DNA from: Fragilaria crotonensis
Lineage: Eukaryota > Bacillariophyta > Fragilariophyceae > Fragilariales > Fragilariaceae
Length of the DNA: 42,152 nt
Reading direction: 5' to 3'
Assembly: GCA_022925895.1 (NCBI GenBank)
Contig: JAKSYS010000557.1
Location: 1 to 42,152 of the forward strand
In this document: positions 9,831 to 18,300 of the stretch, piece by piece
How positions within the stretch are numbered: the first letter of the stretch is position 1
Layout of the letters: each line of letters begins with the position of its first letter
The notes under the pieces: model-generated
What the model saw: the letters and a program-made list of their open reading frames with translations, nothing else
Database searches by the model: none
Told to the model about the DNA's origin: nothing
Translations under genes and position numbers: made by a program

Positions 9831-12800
9831 GAAAAAAAACTGAAAATCTAATTAACGTGCTGCCGCTGTATCCGACTTAGGAGATACTCGACCCACACGG
9901 TTCAACGCTACTGCCGTGATGGTAGTGGCATCAAACGGTTCCATTCCTTCGTGGAGTTCTCAGGTACCTTGTACTATACGTCGGCAGGTACATGTACCGG
10001 TCTGAAATAGGACTGTATTGTTCTTACTCCCTGCCTTGATTGCTCGCGTACTCGTCGGAGGCTGTCGCGTATTAACGGCGTGTTCATTGTTATCCAATTT
10101 CGTGTGACCCATGTGGGCCGCTGCAGATGCGTCATCACATCGGTATGTAACAATTGTTGTACCGGTCGTTCCATATGGTGGCGATTGTCGTATATGGTGG
10201 TGAGCTCCCGTGTGATGGCGCTTCGTTCGATCGCTTGTTTTGCGCGTAGAGTATGGCCGTGAACATCATCATTCCGCATTTTCCATACGTGCTGCCACTG
10301 CGTCCATATCACTGTTATCAAATTTTTTTGCCATTGTATTCCGGTGCGTCGATATTTTGTGTGGTTACGATGTCGATAGTAATACTCGTCTTGTAGGCGT
10401 GTCCATTCTGTACTGAACCTGCCGTTAAATATTTGCCGCCATCCAATTTGATTCTGCTGGTAGATGAGCCGCCGAGTCTCCTCGGGAAAGAAAATGGGAC
10501 TGACGATGTCGGGGCTGCAGTCATCGAACCACTGAGTGATAGCTTCTTTGAAGACGTGACGTAAGATGGGGCTGGTGTTGGCTTTTGCATGGAATCTGTC
10601 GAGTTCGGACCACCAGCGTTCCCTCCATTTTTTTCGTGTTATATGTGGGCATCGAAGGATGTGATCTCGAGTTTCTTCGGGATGTTCACATGCAGGGCAC
10701 TTGCGATGTCCGAAGTCGAATTTGTTGAGTAAGGCATGCGTCGGGAGGCAATCGTGCACCAACTTCGAGGTATGAACCATGGATGACTTCCGACTACGAA
10801 ATACGCGTCCGTGAGCATGCCAATTAACTGTTCGCATCGTGTGATCCGACCACGCGTATTTTGCTTGGATTTGAGCCTTGAGAGCTGGTCCGGTTGCGAG
10901 AAGCCGAATCGTGTCCTCGTATTTGCCCGTGATGGTGCCTGTGTCATGTACCAGATGTGCTCCTGATCGTGTGGACAGAAGGACAAAAGGTCGGGGTGTT
11001 CCGTACTGGTTTTGATAGCGGCCGGCTTGTTTATCCGCATCAACGTTTAATTGCGCAAGGAGTGGTAATCGATCGTATGGATGTTTGTCGTCTTGATGAC
11101 CTTTGACGTGAATGATGGACACTCTCTGTAACATTCTCATACCTTCTTGAATTTCAATTAACAGATCCCATTCGGACGTAAGTTCATCCAGTTTAACTGG
11201 TTCGAAGGTCTTCTGGTCGCCGCGAGTCAGGTTTGGAAGTATCTTGTCTAACAAGCTTTGGCTATCCGTTCCGATTACTCCTTGGGGCATCTCGTGAGTG
11301 ACTGTGTATTGCGAGAGTCGAATCAAAAATCTCAATATTGAAAGTAATCCCGTACATTCTGCTCGATACGAATCCATTCGTCTTCCTCGTGCTGGTCCCA
11401 TTCCATGTGCCATGCGCTCACCGAATGCCGTACTGATTGCCCATCCGAATGCACCTTGATCTCCATATTTTTCTGAGCCGTCGCTGCCTGCGAAGAATTG
11501 AGTCTGTAGTTCCAGACTCACCGTGTGTGGATCTGGTGAAAGATCGTGGTGTTGTAGTAAATCTTTTTCCCAGGGGTCAAGAGTATCAATGAATTCCTCA
11601 AATGTGCCGTAGGTAATTGGTGGTGGCGGTCGAAGCGTTTGTGTGACCTGAGTAATTCTCCATGTAGTCGCCGTGCGCAGGATAGCGGTAACCGGCTGTG
11701 CGTGCTCCGGGATGTCTTCGTAGTGGATGATCCGAAGGGGTTTGTCGGTGAAATCGCGTCCATCCTCCTGTGGACATGCGTTGTATTGAGAACCCTCTTT
11801 TCTGACAGCGAGTATGTTGTCGTATTGATACGCTAAGCATTGGATACGTCGTTTGGAATGTGGCCGAGTCCATTTTCCAAGCGGTTGGAATAGGATGCCA
11901 TTAGGATGGCTCCATAATTTATTGGCTCTTCTCCATAGGCGCCATTCCAGTTCTGACGGTTTCTCTTGATGAATACGCATCCATCGGCTGGTCAGGCTGA
12001 ATAGAGATGTTGAACCGGAGAGTTTTTCTGGATCGAGTCGATTGCCGGAGACATTCGTTATATCGGACAATGTTGTTGCATTCAGATAAAGTCTGCAATA
12101 ATTCAGTCGGCGTATCTGAGCCGGAGTAAATTTGTTTGATCCGAGGATCATCTCCATGATATAGCTATCGTGGATTCTTTCCAAGGGTGGAATTCCAGAG
12201 TTATCGAAAATGATTGAGAGTTTATACGACTTGAGATAGATGCGGAGCGCTCCCAACCACTTGAGTTCCATGTGAGGAAGGGAAGTCTGGACATCATCGA
12301 GGAAACATCTGGGCAATCCCAAACTGTAATTTCCCCATTCCACTACGTTGCGAAGAAGGAGCCCTGCTACTGTATTTGCTCGCCAGTGTTTTAGAACAGT
12401 TTTGATTTGGCCTATCCCCTGTTGATCGTATAGTCTCTTGAATCCCGCGCCACCGTACTCTGCTGGTCCGTACACCATAGCTCGATGTGTGTGTCGATTA
12501 AAACCGCACCGTGCTATTATAATACCCATTGCCTTCCTCTGAATCTTTGCAAGTTGGGGTTCTGTAAAGTGTGAGTTTGCGAGTGGATAACTGAGACTTG
12601 GAAGGTAACATGAACTGTAGAATATCCATGATTCAGCACGTGTCAGGTGACATTTCCACAAAAACGCCACCACTTCGTCACTTCTCTTTTGGAGTTGTCG
12701 TTGTTGTTCCTTCTGATTCCCTGCTGGGTCTTTGTAATGGCCCAATGTTTTGTGAGCGGTATACGGCGACAAGTACTCCAGTTCCTGACTGGTGCCTGAA

Positions 12801-14993
12801 TCTCGGTCCGTTACTGCAATTGGGGAATATCGATTACGGTCCGGGTACAGCACGGGATCGCCTTGTGCAGAGAATTTCCATGAGATGACATGATAAGAAC
12901 ATTTTGAGAGTTCGAGCGCTCCGCCGGTAACTCGTAGCAAATCTGACCATGTCTGCGCATTTAGTTGCATTTGGCGTAAGGCATCATCACTGGTATGGTT
13001 TGTTTCGTCGGATAAAAAACAGTTTGTTTGTCCATTGGAGTCGTCTACAAATCCGATCATGCCGACTTCAATGTTGTTTGTTCCGGATGGCGTACAATAT
13101 ATTGCCTTGGCCGCCTGCTGATCATAACAGTCATACAACGTACTTGATAAGAAGCACCAAATTGCAGGAGAGTTACCACTTCCTTGTCCTGTGCCGTATA
13201 TTGGATTTTGTTGACTGTGGCGATACCCTGTTGGAGATAATCCCATATCAGTACGAATACGATATTCTGCTGCTTCGAGTGTCGTCGCGTTGGTTGCCGT
13301 TACTTGTGGGTGCACTCCGTATTTTTGACTCACGATCATGGCCACGTTTGGGATAATGCGATCGTAGCACGAGGTTGCATCGTAGTTTGTCTGTATTAGA
13401 GTTTTCCGCGTAACCCGAGACATTTCCAGTTGAAGTTCTTCAATCAACACTGGATCTGTTGAGTTACGATATGGTCTTGACCCAAACTGTCCTGAATGTA
13501 ATGAATTATTTCTGTTTGCGCTGTAAAGTGCTTCTCTCCAATTTAATCCCATCGCAAGATTATAGTCGGCTTCATATATGTGGATGACGCGGGTGCGGTG
13601 AATTTTTATATTCTTGGGCTCCTTAAACAGCATAGTGTTCGCAACTGTTTGCCATCGTTTGAATGAATATCCTCGGCGAAGTGCATAATTTATTAGTGAT
13701 AAATGGACCGTGAGTATGGCATGTTGTTTTCGGTTCATCTCGTCGCGTTGGGTTCTGAGTTCGAGATTATCATTGTCGGTCACTTCCGAATAGTGATGCC
13801 TTGCAATCATTGCTTTGTAGTGACCGAGATGGATGCCTGAAGGGGAAGTGGTTGTGGATTCTCTCCACACTTTCAACTTTTCTATGAACGATGTTTCGGA
13901 GATGGTTGGGAAATTTTCCGTGGTTGCCATATCCGCTGTGTGCTGAAGGTGGTCCAAGAATATTCTTACTGATTCATCTGTTTGCTGCGAACTATCGTAT
14001 CGGCCTTGTAGTAGCGCTTGAACTGATGCTGTATCTCCACAATAACCAAAATCATTTGTGAGAGGAGGAATGGTAAAGGGGGTCCCGTGGGCTTGTCCAA
14101 AATGTCGCTGGTTACGTGTTTGGAGGTTATGCAAGACTTCTGAAGGGATATCAATCAACTTCCATTCGGTACACGTTTTTGGGTCTGATAGTGGATGAAG
14201 AGGTATTTCGATTCGTGTTACACCAGTGCGCTGCGATGTTGTACGAGCTGATTGGATTTTCTTGTATACCTGCCGGGTCATCTCTGTTTTACGAAGCTGA
14301 CGAAGAATCTTTAGGCGTTCGCTATCTCTTGGTTCGTGAGACGCTTGGAGACTTTCCATCATTTTGTTACGTTCTAAGTCCCGGCGTTCATAACTGGTGG
14401 AGACTAAGATATGAACGTGAGCTTGCGCTTGTCGTAGCGCCTGCTGGCATAAACGTAGTGATGTACGGGTCGATACTGGTATGTTGAGAGCATCCAACTG
14501 CCGGCGTGCGTCGTCGGTCATGGAAATGTTCGTACGAATCGATGATAAGCACTTATGAAGAATCTGAGCGGTGTCCCGTGCTGCCTTTAATTCTGCTGAC
14601 CAATCTGGCTGCGCAAAACGGGTGATACGTCTTTCTGCTGCTAAGCTCGCCGCCACTATGTCTTGATCCAATCGCTCAGCAAATCGATGTCGATTACCTT
14701 CTGTCGATAACTTGTGTGATCTTTCGAACATGTTGCTTCCAAGGAATTGCTCATATTTGAAATTGATATACTCGGTAACTTGCCGTACGTTCGTGGATTG
14801 TAACATTCGCGGCTCGTATCTGGAAAGTGCCTGTGTGTCGGTACCGAACAAGAGACGTGTGTTGAAATCGACGAAATAAGCTCGATGATCTGACGGGTGC
14901 CGGTTGTTGAAGGGTTCGTATCCGCAATGTTGGACGGCGGTTAGAAGACTTGCTGATACCAGGAAAAAGTCCAGACAGTTCCGACCTCTAGTA
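9831..14993 (-). mobile_element. 5'-truncated non-LTR retrotransposon (LINE-1 copy)
   Basis: A 5.16-kb insertion in the minus orientation, flanked by a 15-bp duplication. Its 3' end (low coordinates) carries agcggcagcacgttaa on the coding strand, followed by about 20 T-rich bases and no poly(A). The second LINE copy (18301-22455) ends the same way. The 5' end is cut within the endonuclease domain, the usual result of incomplete target-primed reverse transcription. The single remaining frame is open for about 1,670 codons. Confidence 0.85.
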
Positions 14994-15010
14994 TTGAAAC
15001 AAAAGAGCAA
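9974..15010 (-). CDS. LINE polyprotein: endonuclease remnant, reverse transcriptase, RNase H, zinc finger
   Basis: This frame copies LINE RNA into DNA at a nicked target. Visible domains, with approximate residues: 14-57, the end of an APE-type endonuclease with the HPSDHRAYF motif; 460-680, reverse transcriptase with YDATSCYD (about 542), the GTGQGSGNSP motif and the active-site FVDD (about 655); 1175-1325, RNase H with AGSDGS, YRAEC, GTDSQS, KGHQDD and LNVDAD supplying the acidic residues; about 1438-1455, a CPACEH...RDHILRCPH zinc-binding motif. It lacks most of the endonuclease and has no ATG at its 5' end: the frame simply reads in from the MULE repeat, and the first Met is near residue 70. 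No internal stop or frameshift was found, so the insertion is probably fairly young. The truncated 5' end makes autonomous activity unlikely. Confidence 0.88.
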   Translation of the reverse strand: MLFCFNTRGRNCLDFFLVSASLLTAVQHCGYEPFNNRHPSDHRAYFVDFNTRLLFGTDTQALSRYEPRMLQSTNVRQVTEYINFKYEQFLGSNMFERSHKLSTEGNRHRFAERLDQDIVAASLAAERRITRFAQPDWSAELKAARDTAQILHKCLSSIRTNISMTDDARRQLDALNIPVSTRTSLRLCQQALRQAQAHVHILVSTSYERRDLERNKMMESLQASHEPRDSERLKILRQLRKTEMTRQVYKKIQSARTTSQRTGVTRIEIPLHPLSDPKTCTEWKLIDIPSEVLHNLQTRNQRHFGQAHGTPFTIPPLTNDFGYCGDTASVQALLQGRYDSSQQTDESVRIFLDHLQHTADMATTENFPTISETSFIEKLKVWRESTTTSPSGIHLGHYKAMIARHHYSEVTDNDNLELRTQRDEMNRKQHAILTVHLSLINYALRRGYSFKRWQTVANTMLFKEPKNIKIHRTRVIHIYEADYNLAMGLNWREALYSANRNNSLHSGQFGSRPYRNSTDPVLIEELQLEMSRVTRKTLIQTNYDATSCYDRIIPNVAMIVSQKYGVHPQVTATNATTLEAAEYRIRTDMGLSPTGYRHSQQNPIYGTGQGSGNSPAIWCFLSSTLYDCYDQQAAKAIYCTPSGTNNIEVGMIGFVDDSNGQTNCFLSDETNHTSDDALRQMQLNAQTWSDLLRVTGGALELSKCSYHVISWKFSAQGDPVLYPDRNRYSPIAVTDRDSGTSQELEYLSPYTAHKTLGHYKDPAGNQKEQQRQLQKRSDEVVAFLWKCHLTRAESWIFYSSCYLPSLSYPLANSHFTEPQLAKIQRKAMGIIIARCGFNRHTHRAMVYGPAEYGGAGFKRLYDQQGIGQIKTVLKHWRANTVAGLLLRNVVEWGNYSLGLPRCFLDDVQTSLPHMELKWLGALRIYLKSYKLSIIFDNSGIPPLERIHDSYIMEMILGSNKFTPAQIRRLNYCRLYLNATTLSDITNVSGNRLDPEKLSGSTSLFSLTSRWMRIHQEKPSELEWRLWRRANKLWSHPNGILFQPLGKWTRPHSKRRIQCLAYQYDNILAVRKEGSQYNACPQEDGRDFTDKPLRIIHYEDIPEHAQPVTAILRTATTWRITQVTQTLRPPPPITYGTFEEFIDTLDPWEKDLLQHHDLSPDPHTVSLELQTQFFAGSDGSEKYGDQGAFGWAISTAFGERMAHGMGPARGRRMDSYRAECTGLLSILRFLIRLSQYTVTHEMPQGVIGTDSQSLLDKILPNLTRGDQKTFEPVKLDELTSEWDLLIEIQEGMRMLQRVSIIHVKGHQDDKHPYDRLPLLAQLNVDADKQAGRYQNQYGTPRPFVLLSTRSGAHLVHDTGTITGKYEDTIRLLATGPALKAQIQAKYAWSDHTMRTVNWHAHGRVFRSRKSSMVHTSKLVHDCLPTHALLNKFDFGHRKCPACEHPEETRDHILRCPHITRKKWRERWWSELDRFHAKANTSPILRHVFKEAITQWFDDCSPDIVSPIFFPEETRRLIYQQNQIGWRQIFNGRFSTEWTRLQDEYYYRHRNHTKYRRTGIQWQKNLITVIWTQWQHVWKMRNDDVHGHTLRAKQAIERSAITRELTTIYDNRHHMERPVQQLLHTDVMTHLQRPTWVTRNWITMNTPLIRDSLRRVREQSRQGVRTIQSYFRPVHVPADV

Positions 15011-15272
15011 GAAGAAGAATCATGACCGCACTCAAAGGATGATGACAAATAAACAAACGACACATGTAAAGTGAGTGATGATCATGATGTTCGTTGTGTA
15101 TGTATGACATGGTGGAGCGATGGGTGTTGACCATCTTGGATGAATGTTACGAGACAGTGTACCATGATGTCCGTGGAGGTCGAGCATGGCAGGCGATAAA
15201 AGCGTGATATAGTAAAAGAGGACAAAACAATGCGCGATATTGTAAATGCATCTTTTCAAAATGCATGATATT
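14994..15272 (-). repeat. Outer part of the right MULE TIR
   Basis: The reverse complement of about 8044-8322. It starts with the second copy of the LINE-1 target duplication (14994-15008). Differences from the left repeat are mostly transitions. Confidence 0.9.
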
Positions 15273-15858
15273 GTAAAATACAATTGCAAATGTAGTATAT
15301 AGTAAAATGCAAATTTGTGGATAGTAAGTCATTGTACTATATTGCAAAGTGGCAAAAAAATGTGTGATAATGTAATTTCCCCTAAAATCAACCTACAATA
15401 CCAGAGAGGATGCGTCCCCCCAAATGGCTATCAAGTAGAATCATACTACAACTGCGTGTAGATTTTTCTTCTCGGGAAGAACAAGGTTTTGTAGTGTCAT
15501 TTATCTACAAAATCGGCTATCAATTTTCTAAACACTATCGTAGTGTAACACCAGAATACTGCCGGACGTGGCGGAGTAGGGAAGTAGCCAGTACCAGTTT
15601 AATCCCAGTACAGTACCTGGACGACCCAAATGACGACGAGTACCTGGCCTATTTGAGAAACGCGTTAAAACGATCTATCCGTACACAAAGATCCATGATA
15701 GCACCCACTTTAGAGTTGTACTAAAACCCAAATGTTAGGGGTACCGTAGCTTGTTTTTGCTGAGAGGATGTACTGGAGACGATGGCGCGGCTGAAAAAAG
15801 TATCTTTTTTTTGGCGCACCACATTTTACTTTGTAATTTGATTGCTCATTATTAAAAC
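15273..15858. other. Spacer with TA-rich words and one unassigned short frame
   Basis: 15273-15400 repeats (g/t)atat(t/a)gtaaaatgc-like words that also occur in the adjacent MULE repeat, so the true MULE end may lie further out. A 104-codon ATG frame at 15410-15724 (starting MRPPKWLSSRIILQLR, ending with a YLDDPNDDEYLAYLRNALKR segment) has protein-like composition. It has no motif I recognise. It could be the eroded end of another element. Confidence 0.35.
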
Positions 15859-16443
15859 ATGTCAACAACAAGAAAGAAAGATCAGACCGCTACTGCAGTG
15901 GCAGAAGGAAATTTTGGTAGACCGCCAAAACAGCACACGCTCGAAGATGTGGTCAAGTTGGTACGTTTTTCGTTTTGAACGGCTCCCCACAAATTGCCAT
16001 TGTGAATTGCAAAAAGGCTGGGGTGAAGATAAACTTTGACGCAAAATTATTTTTTGGTCCTACTGCAATTTCATACTAACAAAATAAATAGCAATCTCAT
16101 TTCGACAACATCAACGCAGGTTATTGTCAATGGTATCCCGGTCGAAATAGCACTTCGAGCTTGTGGATTGCAAGGGCAACTTCCATACAGTACACTTTGC
16201 TCTCGCGTTAAGGCAGCTAGGAAGAAAGGAACGTACAATAAGGAAATCAGAAGAGAATACGAGAAGAAAGAGAAGAAACTTGGCTTGATTATAGATATTT
16301 CAGATGATTGCACTACCTCACGCGATGATGATGTATCACCAGTCACGATGACAACAATCAATTCTTCATCCGCAGGAGTCTGCCTCCAACACAACAATCA
16401 TGACAAAGAAATCGCGACAATCATCAAGGCAAGCAAGTGTTGA
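15859..16443 (+). CDS. Small HTH-type protein or N-terminal module of the adjacent transposase (two exons)
   Basis: The ATG at 15859 opens 34 codons ending EDVVKL. A GT...AG interval, 15961-16119, then joins in phase to VIVNGIPVEIALRACGL, and the frame stops at 16443. The joined region has the look of a Psq/pogo-type helix-turn-helix: a 'V.NG.PV..A...CGL' helix, then PYSTLCSRVKAARKKG, then a long basic Lys/Glu helix. The last 44 bases overlap the start of the next frame (ATG 16400) in another reading frame. The next frame begins with a similar HTH-like module (NVKGEPVQGICDRLNQQ...TVYQAAKDG). Either these are two proteins of one transposon or a duplicated DNA-binding module split by a frameshift. 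Protein function is inferred. Confidence 0.45.
15961..16119 (+). other. Putative intron in the HTH-type frame
   Basis: 159 nt beginning GTACGT and ending ACGCAG, with in-frame stops inside. Removal joins two HTH-like segments in phase. Confidence 0.45.
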
Positions 16444-18300
16444 AGCAAAGAGAGTAAAGCTCAATTATGATGGCAGGTACAAGATAGCATTAAAGGATGC
16501 AACCAACCTTGTTGCAACGAATGTTAAAGGAGAACCTGTCCAAGGCATTTGCGACAGGCTCAACCAGCAATACTTCAACCTGGACGGGACAAAGCGCTTG
16601 GCACGATGCACTGTGTACCAAGCAGCAAAGGATGGGCGCGCTGGAATGAGTCCACCATCAAGGGGTCCTGCACCAAACATCCCAGGCAAGTTCTTAGAGG
16701 TGGTGGCAACGCACGCAGAGGTCAGTCAAGTTGGAGATGGCGAGTTAAAGGGAAAAGAGATCAAGCGCTTGATTGGAGCCTCGATGATTGGTACAGAGCA
16801 TGAGGACAGGTACACTGTTGAAGGAGTATGGCAGAAAGTCCGTAAGGTATTCCCAGAATCGCTCCAGGCTGCGACGAAGCTCACGGTTGAGGATGCGAGA
16901 GCACAATGGACGACACATGACAATCTGAACCAGTGGTTTGACGACGCGAAACAGGACTTCGTGAACAATGGTTTAGTTATTGATGAGGACGTTCTGGATG
17001 ACAAAGGGGCAATGGTGTCAGAGGTTTGGTTTTGCAAAGACACTGAACGTCAAATAAACATGGACGAAACGCACCATGACCTAAGTATCACCGGGGACAG
17101 AGGCGGGTCGCGTGCAGTGTCTTACCATAACCCCGCATTCCAACGTGGCGCTGCACGAGGCATTAAGTCAGCAAGGCACGTCACTGGAGCTTATGCAACC
17201 AATGTGGCAGGAGAGGCCCTGCCACCGTTCTACATATTTGATTCCAGTGCTAAGTTCAGGGAAAACTTCCGAGTCAAAGTTGAGTGGCTTGAGGGACTGC
17301 CGTTGGTGACTGGGAGATATGGCTGCCCAACCGTTGTCAAATCAAGCAGCTTTTACGCAGTTTGCCCGAGAGGATCCATGGATGATTCGTTGCTCAACAA
17401 TTATATTGAGACGGTGATAGTTCCGCTGTATCCAAATATGCATAAGACGGCAATTTTTGACCCGGTAACTGGCAAGCTAAATCAAGGTCCTGTTATCCTC
17501 AAAGTTGACGCAGGGCCTGGAAGAATTGTGTCGTCAGAGGCCATACTTTTAAAGCGTCATCTTGTTGGGCTTACCTCATGCAACAAGTGTACAGCAGGAA
17601 ATGGACGCTCTGTACGGTCCTTTCAAATCAGCAACATATGCACGACGTGGAGAGAAGGTGGTTCAACAGAAGTTGAGAGCCCGAGGCCTCACCAGACGGA
17701 ATGGTAACAAGATCCCAAAAGCTGTATTAAACCTTGACTTCAGTGACTTGGCAACAATCGTCAATGGCACGCCAGAACAAGACAAACCTTGCAACAAACC
17801 ATTTGATTCAATCTTCACTAAGGAGAAGATCCTGAGATCGTGGGCAAAGGTGGGCTTCGTGCCATTACTAGAAACAGTTTGAAGGGCAAGAAAGTGAGGA
17901 GGGAGTTGGGACAGCAAAAGGCAGATGAGTGACTTGAGAACTTACAACGAAGGTATGAATTACTTGTTGACTCATTAGAGGGAGACGGATTTAACCCTGG
18001 AATATTTGACTTGGAAATACCAACGGCTGGTCATGTTGTCAGAGCAGAAACTGAGGACCTGCAGGCAGAGGAGTTGGTCGAAAAAAGGAAGGCCTTCTCC
18101 ATCGCTGGGCAATGGAACCATTGTGAGTCTAGGATTGGCAACGCTGGTGTCACCATCAAAGCCCAGAAGATGCAACTCGCATTGAATCTGAATGCGCAGT
18201 TGCTTGAAGGTTGCCAACAAGAAGAATGAGGCTCAATCCAAAATGCTGGAGAGGCTCGGTGTGCATTGGTGAAGTTTGAGTTTGATAGCCGCTCAATGAA
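16400..18300 (+). pseudogene. DDE-type (pogo/DDE_1-like) transposase, frameshifted and split by LINE-2
   Basis: The first 435-codon frame (ATG 16400) holds an HTH-like N-terminus (about 35-80), then a catalytic core with NMDETHH (D222) and VILKVDAGPGR (D370). A frameshift near 17560 is needed to reach GLPHATSVQQEMDALYGPFK, the third acidic motif. Such D...DxGPGR...T(x)QxxD spacing is what I know from pogo/Tigger-related DDE_1 transposases. Further frame changes occur near 17875 and after 17930. The C-terminal region contains NLQRRYELLVDSLEG, and finally VKFEFDSRSM, which is cut by LINE-2 at 18300 and resumes at 22471. Several independent breaks make this a pseudogene, although some single-base shifts could be assembly error. 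The coding region would cover about 6.7 kb with the LINE, about 2.5 kb without. Confidence 0.6.
18283..18300 (+). repeat. Target-site duplication of LINE-2, left copy
   Basis: tgatagccgctcaatgaa is repeated exactly at 22456-22473: a perfect 18-bp duplication. Confidence 0.95.

Larger units (their letters stand above)
8044..15272. mobile_element. Mutator-like element (MULE) with ~385-bp TIRs, interrupted by a LINE
   Basis: The left repeat 8044-8428 (385 bp) matches, inverted, a right repeat now split by LINE-1: 14994-15272 (outer) plus 9710-9830 (inner), sharing a 15-bp target duplication. Removing the LINE and one duplication gives a right repeat of 385 bp. The element without the LINE is about 2.05 kb. 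Long TIRs and a CX2CX4HX4C knuckle tail at 8511-8743 fit MULE. The interior also carries a copy of part of a gene related to 32060-34222. The repeats differ by about nine substitutions and two 3-base indels in their outer 285 bp. No 9-bp target duplication is evident outside the repeats. The element appears non-autonomous because most of the transposase is missing. Confidence 0.7.

Noticed and set aside
14116-14487. Plus-strand frames within the LINE polyprotein region.
   Set aside because: Shadows of the intact minus-strand LINE polyprotein.
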